This document shows positions 1 to 7,874 of a DNA stretch of 64,000 nt, one piece after another. The position numbers were made by a program, and so were the translations under genes. The stretch comes from an uncultured Eggerthellaceae bacterium (GTDB taxonomy: Bacteria; Actinomycetota; Coriobacteriia; Coriobacteriales; Eggerthellaceae). The notes beneath the pieces are model-generated. The model had not been told where the DNA came from. It saw nothing but the letters and a program-made list of their open reading frames with translations, and did not search any database. Position 1 is the stretch's first letter, and the number at the start of each line of letters is the position of its first letter. The stretch is from NCBI GenBank assembly GCA_947566075.1, contig CANOIM010000009.1, positions 16,055 to 80,054 of the forward strand. Reading direction: 5' to 3'.

Positions 1-614
1 GGGGCCGCGTAACCCGTAGTGCCGAAGGCGACGGTATCTTGCCGCTGTTCCTCCTTGTATTCCCGAGCCACGCCCAGGTCGATCAGCTTCACGTACCCAT
101 CAGGATGGAGCATGATGTTGTTCGGCTTCATATCCCGATAGATGATGGGCGGGTCTTGCCGATGAAGATAGCTGAGGGCGTCACAGATCTGGAGCATCCA
201 GCGCTGGACATCCGCTTCGCTCTGCGGCCCCTGCTTTTGGACGACCTTGTCCAGGGATTCACCTTCCACATGATCCATGACCACGTAGATGCGCTCTGGC
301 GTCTTCTCTATATCAACGATGCCCACGATGGCCGGATGCTGGAGCTTTGAGAGGAGCTCTGCTTCACTGGCCAAGGATTGTTCGATAGGGCGGCCTGCCG
401 GATCAACAGCGAAGCGGTCAACCTCTTTGACGGCCCATTGCTTGTTGGGTAGCTCCAAGTCCCGCGCCAGATAGACCCGACTCATGCCCCCTTCGCCGAT
501 GAGCGCGAGGATCTCATACTTGCCCTTGAGAACATCTCCGCGTTCGAGGCCCCCGTGCCTTTGAGGTGCAGGTTGAACAGACCGCGCAGGAGCGCTTGCC
601 CCAAAAGCGTTCAT
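1..614 (-). CDS. Serine/threonine protein kinase, PknB (Hanks) type, truncated by the window edge
   Basis: About 204 N-terminal residues are visible and the frame is still open at base 1. After a 20-residue basic/proline-rich leader the kinase fold is clear: glycine loop GEGGMSRVY (residues 40-48), ATP-anchoring lysine in AVKEV (K63), catalytic loop YRDMKPNN (R160, D161), metal-binding DLG (D179) and the activation-segment end FGTTGYAAP. The HRD histidine is a tyrosine and DFG is DLG; both variants occur in active bacterial kinases, and the essential Lys and both Asp are present. ATG 614 was chosen because AGGAGG lies 10 nt upstream (625-630); ATG 621 is in another frame. Any transmembrane or extracellular sensor part lies outside the window. 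Substrates unknown. Confidence 0.93.
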   Translation of the reverse strand, partial: MNAFGASAPARSVQPAPQRHGGLERGDVLKGKYEILALIGEGGMSRVYLARDLELPNKQWAVKEVDRFAVDPAGRPIEQSLASEAELLSKLQHPAIVGIVDIEKTPERIYVVMDHVEGESLDKVVQKQGPQSEADVQRWMLQICDALSYLHRQDPPIIYRDMKPNNIMLHPDGYVKLIDLGVAREYKEEQRQDTVAFGTTGYAA

Positions 615-825
615 GTCTCATGCACCTCCTCTTGCCTCATATGCATAGCATCATTTATGTGAATGATGAAAATCTATAGCATCAGACAAGGAAATGCAAC
701 ATATAAATATCTTCAGTTCTTCATCACGGATCCGCATGATCTTGTCCGAAATCTGCAGAGAATGGGAGGAAATGAGCAGGGATCCGCACAGGCTCACGCA
801 CAGCGCCAGGCTGCAACATCAACAA

Positions 826-852
826 GGGCTGGCACGAACCCGGTGCCAGCCC
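826..852 (-). terminator. Hairpin terminator downstream of glmM
   Basis: A perfect 10-bp stem GGGCTGGCAC / GTGCCAGCCC (826-835 and 843-852) with a 7-nt loop lies 27 bp beyond the glmM stop. On the leftward transcript it is followed only by a short U-containing stretch, so it is a reasonable but imperfect intrinsic terminator separating glmM from the kinase gene. The rest of 615-878 is AT-rich around 640-740, where the kinase promoter should lie; I see no gene there. Confidence 0.65.
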
Positions 853-878
853 TACAAAAGGATGATCAAAAGAGAAGC

Positions 879-2219
879 TTAGGAGAGCTTGCGGATGACC
901 TCCGCGATGGATTCGGCGTGGGTGCGAGCGGCATCATCATCCTTCGCCTCCACCATGACACGGATCACCGGCTCGGTGCCGGACGGACGCAGGAGCACGC
1001 GGCCGTCATCACCCAGGGCCTCTTCGGCAGAGCGGACCGCCGCCTTCACACCTTCATCCGCCATGACCGCAGCCTTATCAGCCACGCGCACGTTGATGAG
1101 CTGTTGGGGGAACTTCTGCACCACGCTGGCCGCTTCCTCCACCGTCTTGCCGCTGCGCTTCACCGCAGCGATGAACTGGACGGCGGTCATGAGGCCGTCG
1201 CCCGTGGAATTGTGCTCCAGCAAGATCATGTGACCGGACTGTTCGCCACCGATGGAATGACCGTGTTCGCGCATCTCTTCCAGCACATAGCGGTCCCCCA
1301 CCTTCGTCTGCACCACGGTGATGCCCGCATCCCGCATAGCGTGGACGAAACCCAGGTTGCACATGACCGTGGTGACCGCCGTGTCGTTCGCCAGGCAGCC
1401 GCGCTCCTTCATGTCAAGCGCGCAGACCGCTTCGATGACATCCCCATCTATCTCAGCCCCTGTGGGCGAGACCAGCATCACCCGGTCAGCGTCCCCGTCG
1501 TGGGCGATGCCGATATCCGCCTTCGCTTCGCGCACCAGGTCCTTCACGGGTTCCAGATGAGTGGAGCCGCAGTTGACGTTGATATCAAAGCCATCGTAAT
1601 CATCATTGATCACGCGCACGTCCGCCCCCAGGCGACGCAGCGCCTCCGGGCTGGTCTCAGAAGAAGCACCGTGGCCCGTATCGATGGCGATGGTCATGCC
1701 TTCGAAGGTGATGCCCTGGCCGCGAACGGATTCCACCGCGTGGGTGATGTAGATCTCCTTCGCATCCTTCAGCTGCACCGTGAAGCCCAAGTCAGAGCCG
1801 GAGGGCGTCTCCTCTTCAGAGCCTTCCAGGCCACCGCCGCGGACGAATTCCTCTATCTTGTCTTCCACCGCATCCGGCAGCTTGAAGCCCTTCGCGTCGA
1901 AGAGCTTGATGCCGTTGTATTCCGGCGGGTTGTGAGAAGCGGATATGACTGCGCCACCCGCCGCCGCCAAGCGGCGCACCAGCAGCGCCACCGCAGGCGT
2001 GGGGATGACCCCAGCCAAAAGCGCCGTGCCGCCCGCACTTTCGATGCCTGCCACCATGGCCGCTTCCAGCATGTCCCCGGACAGGCGCGTATCCTTGCCC
2101 ACTACGATGGTCTTGCCCAGGAAGACCACAGCGGCCTGGCCCAGCCGGTAGGCTATCTGATTCGTGAGCTCTGTATTGGCAACGCCGCGCACGCCGTCCG
2201 TCCCGAACATCCTTGCCAT
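879..2219 (-). CDS. glmM: Phosphoglucosamine mutase GlmM
   Basis: GlmM interconverts glucosamine-6-phosphate and glucosamine-1-phosphate on the cytoplasmic route to UDP-GlcNAc and peptidoglycan. At 446 residues it has the family's usual length. The start FGTDGVRG, the phosphoserine loop ISASHNPPEYNGIK (active serine S95), the Mg-binding DGDADR loop, the sugar-binding GEQSGH and the phosphate-binding RPSGTEPVIRV near the C-terminus are all present and in order. The ATG lies one base after the hisE stop, so the two genes are probably co-transcribed. Specificity for glucosamine rather than mannose or glucose phosphates rests on family resemblance, which is close. Confidence 0.97.
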   Translation of the reverse strand: MARMFGTDGVRGVANTELTNQIAYRLGQAAVVFLGKTIVVGKDTRLSGDMLEAAMVAGIESAGGTALLAGVIPTPAVALLVRRLAAAGGAVISASHNPPEYNGIKLFDAKGFKLPDAVEDKIEEFVRGGGLEGSEEETPSGSDLGFTVQLKDAKEIYITHAVESVRGQGITFEGMTIAIDTGHGASSETSPEALRRLGADVRVINDDYDGFDINVNCGSTHLEPVKDLVREAKADIGIAHDGDADRVMLVSPTGAEIDGDVIEAVCALDMKERGCLANDTAVTTVMCNLGFVHAMRDAGITVVQTKVGDRYVLEEMREHGHSIGGEQSGHMILLEHNSTGDGLMTAVQFIAAVKRSGKTVEEAASVVQKFPQQLINVRVADKAAVMADEGVKAAVRSAEEALGDDGRVLLRPSGTEPVIRVMVEAKDDDAARTHAESIAEVIRKLS

Positions 2220-2220
2220 G

Positions 2221-2610
2221 CTATCTCCCTCTGTTGATGTGATCCGCTTCGATGACCGGCGCGCCCTGAGGGCGCTCCTCTGGGGTCATGCGAGCATTGA
2301 GCTCCGCCGCCAGCTCATCTTCGGTGATGTTGAAGCGCGCCAAGAGCACCATCAGGTGATACACCAAGTCAGCCGCTTCATAGCGAAGGTGATCCCGCTG
2401 GGCTGCCTGGTCGGCACCGCCCGCAACCAGTTGCGTCTCCTTGGCAGCCAGGCAGGTTTCCAGGGATTCTTCTCCTACTTTCTTGAGGAGGGTGTCCAGG
2501 CGGCCTTCCAGCAACCGATGGGTGTAGCTCTCATCCGTGGCGGCACGCCGGGCTTCGATGGTGGCAGCCAAGGCGGTGAGCGTCTGGCCGATCTGGGATT
2601 CATTCTGCAT
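2221..2610 (-). CDS. hisE: Phosphoribosyl-ATP pyrophosphohydrolase HisE
   Basis: HisE converts phosphoribosyl-ATP to phosphoribosyl-AMP plus pyrophosphate, the second step of histidine synthesis. The 129-residue protein has the MazG-like all-alpha signature: a start helix with RLLEGRLDTLLKKVGEESLE, then EAADLVYHLMVLL, supplying the acidic Mg-binding residues. The C-terminal tail (about 20 residues) is somewhat longer than in short homologues. No other his gene is visible here; hisE sits directly upstream of glmM. The start ATG is six bases downstream of a TAAAAT -10 element, which suggests a leaderless transcript. Confidence 0.92.
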   Translation of the reverse strand: MQNESQIGQTLTALAATIEARRAATDESYTHRLLEGRLDTLLKKVGEESLETCLAAKETQLVAGGADQAAQRDHLRYEAADLVYHLMVLLARFNITEDELAAELNARMTPEERPQGAPVIEADHINRGR

Positions 2611-2616
2611 GGGCGT

Positions 2617-2648
2617 ATTTTATATCAACCCGGGGAATGGGCTAGAAT
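2617..2648. promoter_or_regulatory. Divergent, apparently leaderless promoters of hisE and tcdA
   Basis: Only 45 bp separate the two start codons. Leftward, TAAAAT (2622-2617) is followed by exactly six bases and then the hisE ATG. Rightward, TAGAAT (2643-2648) is followed by seven bases and then the tcdA ATG. Neither gene has a Shine-Dalgarno sequence. With a normal -10 to +1 distance of 6-7 nt, transcription would begin at or beside the A of each ATG. No convincing -35 boxes are seen. Confidence 0.6.
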
Positions 2649-2655
2649 CTTTTCC

Positions 2656-3411
2656 ATGAACACCACCACCGAAGAGAGCCTCTCCCGCACCCGGCGCTTG
2701 CTGGGTGATGAAGGTCTTGAGCGGCTGACCGAGGCCCGGGTGGCCATCATCGGGCTGGGCGGCGTAGGCTCTGCCTGCGCGGAATCTTTGGTGCGCACGG
2801 GAGTGGGCAGCTTCCTCTTCGCCGATAAGGACGTGGTAGAGCCCAGCAACATCAACCGCCAGGCCATCGCCTTTTTGAGCACAGTAGGCCAGCGAAAGGT
2901 GGATGTGATGGAGGCCATGGCGAAGGATATCAACCGCGCCGCTCAGATAGACAAGCTCTTCGCTTTCGTTCTGGAGGAGACCATCGAAGAGCAGCTGGCG
3001 CCCTTCGCCCGGCCGGACATCATCGTTGATGCCGTAGACACCCTCACAGCCAAGGCGGCCATCGCGCGCTACGGGGAAGCCCAGGGCATACCCGTGGTTT
3101 CCGCCATGGGCATGGCGAATAGGTCAGACCCCACCGCTCTGCGCTTCGCGAAGCTCTTCGAAACGGAAGGGTGCCCCTTCTGCCGGGAACTGCGGAAGAT
3201 CTTCCGCTCCCGTGGCATTGGGGATGTGAGCGTGCTCTATTCCACGGAACGGCCTGCGAAGGTGAGGCCGATGGAGGGCGCTGCCCGTAGCGAGAAGACG
3301 GAGCTGGGCACCTATTCCTACATGCCGCCCGCAGCCGGACTCATGCTGGCAGGCTTCGTGACCCAGCACTTGCTGAAGAGTGAATGGGCGCACGGGACAA
3401 CGGGGACGTAG
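2656..3411 (+). CDS. tcdA: tRNA threonylcarbamoyladenosine dehydratase TcdA (E1-like ATP-dependent enzyme)
   Basis: TcdA cyclises the t6A modification at tRNA position 37 to ct6A, adenylating its substrate with an E1/ThiF fold. The 251-residue product has the nucleotide loop VAIIGLGGVGS (residues 29-37), the acidic strand ADKDVVEPSNINRQ typical of MoeB/ThiF/TcdA, the DAVDT segment, and a CPFC pair in the C-terminal half. A longer in-frame ORF begins at 2164, but it overlaps hisE and the fold begins only after ATG 2656. The last residues (GTTGT) and the TAG stop fall inside a repeat element, so the native C-terminus has been replaced or extended by the repeat. Confidence 0.93.
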   Translation: MNTTTEESLSRTRRLLGDEGLERLTEARVAIIGLGGVGSACAESLVRTGVGSFLFADKDVVEPSNINRQAIAFLSTVGQRKVDVMEAMAKDINRAAQIDKLFAFVLEETIEEQLAPFARPDIIVDAVDTLTAKAAIARYGEAQGIPVVSAMGMANRSDPTALRFAKLFETEGCPFCRELRKIFRSRGIGDVSVLYSTERPAKVRPMEGAARSEKTELGTYSYMPPAAGLMLAGFVTQHLLKSEWAHGTTGT

Positions 3412-3470
3412 GCTATTGTCCTGCTTTCCGACCGGAAAGCAGGACAATAGCCTACGTCCCCGTTGTCCCG
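3393..3470. repeat. REP-like repeat pair (perfect 38-bp inverted repeat), copy 1
   Basis: Two perfectly complementary 38-bp arms (3393-3430 and 3433-3470) are separated by 2 bp. Each arm contains GGACAACGGGGACGTAGGC followed by TATTGTCC, so each core unit also has its own short terminal inverted repeat GGACAA / TTGTCC. The same core recurs at 14555, 25896, 55316 and 60362. The tcdA stop codon (3409-3411) is inside the left arm. The structure resembles REP/BIME sequences mobilised by Y1 (RAYT) transposases; no such transposase is in the window. Confidence 0.9.
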
Positions 3471-3474
3471 TCAT

Positions 3475-3500
3475 AGGGCCCGCGCTGAAACGCGGGCCCT
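3475..3500. terminator. Convergent terminator hairpin between tcdA and the ferredoxin gene
   Basis: Perfect 10-bp GC-rich stem AGGGCCCGCG / CGCGGGCCCT (3475-3484, 3491-3500) with a 6-nt loop, followed rightward by GTTT. It directly follows the repeat pair and precedes the stop of the leftward ferredoxin gene, so it probably ends both transcripts, although the U-tract is short. Confidence 0.6.
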
Positions 3501-3530
3501 GTTTACGAGAAGAGAAGGAAGGAGAGGGGT

Positions 3531-3872
3531 TCATTCAACGGTGTAGCAGACGACCTTCTTCTTGGATTCCATATCCTTCGCGAAGTCAGCCACTTCACCG
3601 TACTTCATGACATTAGCCTGGCAATGCTGAACGCAAGTGGGAAGCTTTCCCATCTCTGTACGCCCAACGCAAAGATCGCACTGGTCCGTGGGCACCGGGA
3701 TATAGGTGTACTGCCAGTGATTGTCTCCCGGAATGATCTCCCACGGGCCTATCTCGCAGACCTTGATCCCGAACTGCTCCTGAGGGAGATGGTGCTCCAT
3801 CTTGCAGGCCACCTCGCAGCTATGGCAGCCCGTGCAGTACTCGTAATCAACGAACAGTCCTTTACGCCCCAT
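3531..3872 (-). CDS. Two-cluster [4Fe-4S] ferredoxin-type subunit of a molybdopterin enzyme
   Basis: A 113-residue iron-sulfur protein related to the electron-transfer subunits of DMSO-reductase-family enzymes such as pyrogallol transhydroxylase, but much shorter because it lacks the middle ferredoxin domain. It has a first motif C-x2-C-x2-C-x3-C (YCTGCHSCEVACK, residues 12-24) and a second set C-x2-C-x11-C-x3-C (CDLC ... CVQHC), enough for two [4Fe-4S] clusters. ATG 3872 has AAGG 8 nt upstream; GTG 3881 is possible but would overlap the catalytic gene. It is the last gene of the operon. Likely role: passing electrons to the catalytic subunit in the cytoplasm, since neither protein has a signal peptide. 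Confidence 0.87.
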   Translation of the reverse strand: MGRKGLFVDYEYCTGCHSCEVACKMEHHLPQEQFGIKVCEIGPWEIIPGDNHWQYTYIPVPTDQCDLCVGRTEMGKLPTCVQHCQANVMKYGEVADFAKDMESKKKVVCYTVE

Positions 3873-3873
3873 G

Positions 3874-6153
3874 CTATTCACCTTCCTTTACCTTGTAGAC
3901 CTTGCACAGCTGTGACTTGAAGTTGGTGCCGAAGCCACTCTCGCCGCAGATGTTGGACATCATCTGGTTGACGTTGACTCGCCATACGCCATAGTTGTTG
4001 GGGCTTTCGCCATCTTCCTCAGGGAACCACCAACCGTGATCTGCCATGACCATGTGCTTGGGCACGACCGGCGTCACCTTCGCCACATGCTGGCACTTGC
4101 CGAACTGGTTCTCCAGCCAGACCCAGTCACCATCCTTTATCCCGAGCTCCTCGGCAGCCTCAGGGTTGATCTCCACTTCAGGCCACTTCTTGAAGTTGCG
4201 AAGGGTCTCGATCTGACGATGCTCGGAGTGGAAGGACATGTAGTCACGAGCGCCCGTGCCTAGGATGAAGGGGTACTTCTCCCAGAGGTCCGGATCATTC
4301 ACGGGGCTAGGTACCGGCTCAACATAGCCTGCCAGGGCCGGAAGGTCACAGCTGGCGAGCACGGTGCTCCAGAGCTCCACACGACCGGTTCGGGTAGGGA
4401 AGCCAACTTGACCGTCTTCGCGCATATGACCTGTCTCGTAGCTCTTGTACTCCAGGTTCTTGTAGACCGGGGAGAGCTGCTGGAGCTCCTTGAAGGTGAG
4501 ACCTTGGAGGAAGGATTCTTGGAGCATGGCATCATGCATCTCCTCGTCCGTCTCCCACGGCCAGGCCTCCGGGTTCCAGTGACGACCGAACATGAGGCAA
4601 ATCTCCGGATCACCCTTGACCTCGCCGTACTGGCAGGCTTTGTTGATGGTGGCACCGAACTGGGGGCCGTCGCAGGTGCGGATACCGTCGCGCTCAGCGA
4701 AGGTGGCAACGGGCAGGAAGTAGTCACAGCAGGCCATGGAAGTGGGTGTCATGAACAAATCAACGTAGACATTGCATTCCATGGAGAGATAGCACTTGAG
4801 CTGACGCTCAGGGTCACCGCCAGTGCAGGCAAGCGGGTTGGTGGATTGCATCCAGATCGCCTTGATAGGATAGGGCTCACCGGTTTCCATGGCGTCTACG
4901 AAGCAATCCGGATGAGCGTCATTGAAACCTTGAGCAATGAAAGGATACTTGTCGTATCCAAGCCGCTTATTGTGCATTTCTTTTGGAAGTATTTCGTAGC
5001 CCCACCCGAAGCCGGTGTTCATGACGAAGTAGGGACGCATCATACCGCCAGGCACATCCAGGTTGCCCGTGATGGCCATGAGATCGATGACGCCTTCGGT
5101 CTGAGGGATGGCCTCAGCGTTATTCATATCGAAGGGAAGGCCGAATTGGATGGCGGAGTTGTTGCCTTCGGCGTACATGCGCGCAGCAGCCACTACCAGT
5201 TCGGGATCGATCCAGCAGATCTCTCCCACCTTCTCAGGGGTCCACTCCTGCACGTGCTCTTTCAGCTCTTCGAAGCCATAGCACCACAGGTCAACGAACT
5301 CATGGTCATAGAGGTCCTCATTGATGATCACGTTCATCATGCCCAGGGCAAGAGCACCATCGGTGCCGGAGCGCACCTGCAGGAACAGCTCTGCCTTGGA
5401 AGCCAGCCAGGTCATGCGCGGGTCGATCACGATGAGCTTCGTGCCCTTGCGCATGAGATCCACCACCCAGTGACCGAAGAAGCCGTCTGCGTTGGACTGG
5501 AGCGGATTGTTGCCCCAGACCATGAGGACCTCGGGGATCTTGTACTGCGGGTCGTCATAGCGAAGGTAATAGGCCTGGGCGCAGTCAGAGATCCAGAAGG
5601 CGCCCGTGATGCCGTACATGGCGGCGATGCGCGGAAGATAACAGGATGAGCCAGAGAGCAACCATGTTTTAGTCGGAGAACCAAAGCTCCATGCAAGCCT
5701 ATGCAGATACGTGGCGATATCGCGGCCGGTGCCCTGCAAGAACGCAACAGACTCAGGGCCGTACTCTTCCTTCACCTTGTTGAATTCCGCTGTGATCTCT
5801 TCCAGGGCCTGCTCCCAGGTGATGCGAAACCACTTGTCCTTGCCACGGTCCTCCTTGTTGCGCTTCATGGGATAGAGGATGCGGTCAGGATGATTCACCA
5901 GCTCAGGCAAAGCTAGGCAGCGGCTGCAGAGGCGTCCCTGATTGTAGGGGGCCTCAGGGTCACCCTCCACCTTGACCAGCTTGCCATCAGCGTCCGTATA
6001 GAGCAGCCCAAAGCAGCCGTTGTGGCACCCAGGACCAGTACGACAGGTGGTACGGGTGACGGTAAGGTCTCCCTCTTTCCAAGAAACAGGACGGTCATCG
6101 CCGTAGGATGTCCAGACTTCCCATTCCTTCTTGTTCTCTCGTCCGATGTCCAT
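3874..6153 (-). CDS. Molybdopterin-dependent oxidoreductase catalytic subunit (catechol-dehydroxylase/transhydroxylase-like)
   Basis: A 759-residue bis-MGD enzyme of the DMSO reductase family. The N-terminus keeps an Fe-S motif C-x5-C-x3-C-x28-C (GCHNGC ... RLCSRC), followed by the usual YPMKRNKEDRGKDKW and WEQALEEI segments. The probable Mo-ligand region is SGSSCYLPR; family enzymes use Ser, Cys or Asp here. Cofactor-binding stretches include VWGNNPLQSNADGFFGH, IDPRMTW and the C-terminal ADHGWWFPEEDG. No Tat signal, so cytoplasmic. ATG 6153 is preceded by GGAGAG; the longer frame up to 6333 would cover the zinc-ribbon gene. Gut Eggerthella and Gordonibacter catechol dehydroxylases belong to this broad family, so a reductive dehydroxylation or related aromatic reaction is inferred; substrate unknown. 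Confidence 0.88.
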   Translation of the reverse strand: MDIGRENKKEWEVWTSYGDDRPVSWKEGDLTVTRTTCRTGPGCHNGCFGLLYTDADGKLVKVEGDPEAPYNQGRLCSRCLALPELVNHPDRILYPMKRNKEDRGKDKWFRITWEQALEEITAEFNKVKEEYGPESVAFLQGTGRDIATYLHRLAWSFGSPTKTWLLSGSSCYLPRIAAMYGITGAFWISDCAQAYYLRYDDPQYKIPEVLMVWGNNPLQSNADGFFGHWVVDLMRKGTKLIVIDPRMTWLASKAELFLQVRSGTDGALALGMMNVIINEDLYDHEFVDLWCYGFEELKEHVQEWTPEKVGEICWIDPELVVAAARMYAEGNNSAIQFGLPFDMNNAEAIPQTEGVIDLMAITGNLDVPGGMMRPYFVMNTGFGWGYEILPKEMHNKRLGYDKYPFIAQGFNDAHPDCFVDAMETGEPYPIKAIWMQSTNPLACTGGDPERQLKCYLSMECNVYVDLFMTPTSMACCDYFLPVATFAERDGIRTCDGPQFGATINKACQYGEVKGDPEICLMFGRHWNPEAWPWETDEEMHDAMLQESFLQGLTFKELQQLSPVYKNLEYKSYETGHMREDGQVGFPTRTGRVELWSTVLASCDLPALAGYVEPVPSPVNDPDLWEKYPFILGTGARDYMSFHSEHRQIETLRNFKKWPEVEINPEAAEELGIKDGDWVWLENQFGKCQHVAKVTPVVPKHMVMADHGWWFPEEDGESPNNYGVWRVNVNQMMSNICGESGFGTNFKSQLCKVYKVKEGE

Positions 6154-6209
6154 GCTCTCTCCTTTCGTTTCTTTTTCGAAACCATGACAAGGGTATGGAA
6201 GAGCGCCTG

Positions 6210-6243
6210 CCCAATCATCACCAAGTGGTAGTGACTGATTGGG
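6210..6243. other. Intergenic hairpin between the zinc-ribbon and molybdoenzyme genes
   Basis: CCCAATCA (6210-6217) and TGATTGGG (6236-6243) are perfect inverted repeats enclosing TCACCAAGTGGTAGTGA, itself nearly dyadic. The hairpin spans the stop codon of the zinc-ribbon gene and lies about 57 bp before the molybdoenzyme start, so it could stabilise the downstream message or lower read-through. No U-tract is present. Confidence 0.4.
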
Positions 6244-6424
6244 TATTTGATGGGGCATCCCCATCCGAAGCGCTTCCTGGCGGGTACGGAAGCGGTGCTC
6301 CGCATGCGCGGCAATACAGCGCCTTCGGGTCATTCTGAGTGTCGCAGAACGGGCACTGGCCAGCCTCCACCATGGGAGCCGCCTCCCCGCTGCAGTAGCC
6401 GCAATTCACGCATATCCGGCACAT
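6218..6424 (-). CDS. Small zinc-ribbon protein within the molybdoenzyme operon
   Basis: A 68-residue protein beginning MCRICVNCGYCSG and continuing with CPFCDTQND and YCRACGAPLPYP: eight closely spaced cysteines in CxxC pairs, typical of paired zinc ribbons or a rubredoxin-like metal site. GGAAGGA lies 6 nt before ATG 6424; a longer frame to 6454 lacks an equally good ribosome site. It lies between the MFS gene and the catalytic subunit on the same strand. The tail after residue 50 is Ser/Gly/Asp-rich. Possible roles are a metal-binding assembly factor, a minor electron carrier or a regulator; nothing in the sequence decides. Confidence 0.72.
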   Translation of the reverse strand: MCRICVNCGYCSGEAAPMVEAGQCPFCDTQNDPKALYCRACGAPLPYPPGSASDGDAPSNTQSVTTTW

Positions 6425-6593
6425 GGGACATCCTTCCTCTCTGGTGATGGGCACTGACCGAAACCGAAGCTGAGAAGCCTACTCGAACGCCCGGACGAGT
6501 CGGTTTCTGGAAGCGATGGAGCTCAGATGAGCTGAAGTCTGCAAAAGGGTCTGCAGAAGGGCCTGCGAACAAGTCTGCAGGAGAAGAAGCTCC

Positions 6594-7838
6594 TTAGCTC
6601 TTCTTGACTTTCAGCTTGACGAAGATCATGAGCACGAGGGCGATGAGGGCAAGCGGGAAGAGGATGAAGTTGCTTGCCGTGGCCCAGCCCAGATCCCCAT
6701 AGGCAGCCCCGAAGACGGTGGGACCGATGGCAAGGCCAAGCTGCTGCATGAACTGGAGCATGGCCATGCTCATGGCCGCCGCTGTTGGCGTATTCCCCAA
6801 TGACAGCGGTGCCAAGGGGCGGATACCCGCAGATATCAGACCTGACCCAACGCCTCCACCGATGACCGCCATCCAGATGAACAGAGTCGAGTTCGGGTCA
6901 CCCGCGCTAGGCCATGCGAAGAGCAGGGCGATGCCATAGACGATGAAGCCGCCAAAGACGACCCACCGCTTGCTGCCCACCTGCAAACGGTCGGACAGCG
7001 CACCGCTCACGGGACCCAAGACCAATCCGACGGCGGTGTAGATGCTGATCATGCCCGAAGCCAGGACCGGCGTATAGCCCTGTTCGGTATTCAAGTACGT
7101 GGGATAGAAGGTGTTCGTCCAGGAAGCGCCGATGAACGAGAAACAACACATGGCGAAGCCGATGAGCCAGATGTTCTTGTTCTTGAGCAGCCCCATGCTT
7201 GCCCCGAAGGACTCTTCCTGAGGCGCATCTCCGCCGCCCTGCCTGCTGGGCATGCGAAAGACCAGCGCGAAGAGGACAAAGGCTACCAGCGAGAGGATGG
7301 CGCAAGCCGTGAAGACAGACCTGAAGCCCAGGGCTTCGGCCATGCTGGGCGCTACGGCATAGATGATCACCGTAGCGAACGGGAACCACGTAGACCAGAT
7401 GCCAAGCGCCAGACCGCGCGTCTTGTCAGGGAACCAGATGGAGATGCAAGTGGGTGCCACAACGCCGATGAGGCCGATGCCCGCCCCCTCAAGGATCCTC
7501 GTGAGCAAGAAGAGCTCGAAGGACGGCACGAAGGCGCTGGCCAGAGCTCCTATCCCGATACAAGCTACTGATATCAAAACGGTGCTCTTCAGCCCGATCC
7601 GCTTGCTGATCAAAGCTGCCGGGAATGCCAGGATGATGCCGATCCAGCCCACAACGCTCATCTGCAAGCCGAATTCAGCACCCCCTATCTGGAATTCCGA
7701 GAAGATCCAATCAGCGAGCGGCGGAGTCATGAGCTGCGCCATGGGCGCGGTGATACTAGCAAGATACGTCACGGCCAAGATAGCCCAGGCCCTGCTTGAC
7801 GTCCTCGCCTCTTGGATAGCGGTGTTATCTTTTTCCAT
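6594..7838 (-). CDS. MFS transporter, first of a tandem paralogous pair
   Basis: About 414 residues with twelve hydrophobic segments and a central loop after TM6 (residues about 195-215), as in the major facilitator superfamily. It opens with SRAWAILAVTYLASITAPMAQLMTPPLA and ends in a basic tail (KLKVKKS). Its neighbour at 7875 has the same opening and the same layout, so the two arose by tandem duplication. ATG 7838 was taken because AAAGGA is 6 nt upstream; ATG 7844 is too close to it. The operon context suggests import of the molybdoenzyme's substrate or export of its product; direction and ligand cannot be read from the sequence. Confidence 0.88.
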   Translation of the reverse strand: MEKDNTAIQEARTSSRAWAILAVTYLASITAPMAQLMTPPLADWIFSEFQIGGAEFGLQMSVVGWIGIILAFPAALISKRIGLKSTVLISVACIGIGALASAFVPSFELFLLTRILEGAGIGLIGVVAPTCISIWFPDKTRGLALGIWSTWFPFATVIIYAVAPSMAEALGFRSVFTACAILSLVAFVLFALVFRMPSRQGGGDAPQEESFGASMGLLKNKNIWLIGFAMCCFSFIGASWTNTFYPTYLNTEQGYTPVLASGMISIYTAVGLVLGPVSGALSDRLQVGSKRWVVFGGFIVYGIALLFAWPSAGDPNSTLFIWMAVIGGGVGSGLISAGIRPLAPLSLGNTPTAAAMSMAMLQFMQQLGLAIGPTVFGAAYGDLGWATASNFILFPLALIALVLMIFVKLKVKKS

Positions 7839-7874
7839 ATTCATTCCTTTCGGTCTTTCCTTGACCTGAGCAGA

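Noticed and set aside
1..614. Pseudokinase status of the edge kinase because of YRD and DLG
   Set aside because: The ATP-binding Lys and both catalytic Asp residues are present; YRD and DLG occur in active bacterial kinases.
663..2237. A 524-codon rightward open frame
   Set aside because: It runs antisense through glmM, has His/Arg-rich composition typical of a shadow frame in GC-rich DNA, and lacks a ribosome site.
3393..3470. Repeat pairs as a possible CRISPR or transposon
   Set aside because: No regularly spaced direct repeats, no cas genes, and no transposase within the elements.
4408..5649. Long frames opposite both molybdoenzyme catalytic genes (also 51427-53271)
   Set aside because: Antisense to clear enzyme genes; no domain.
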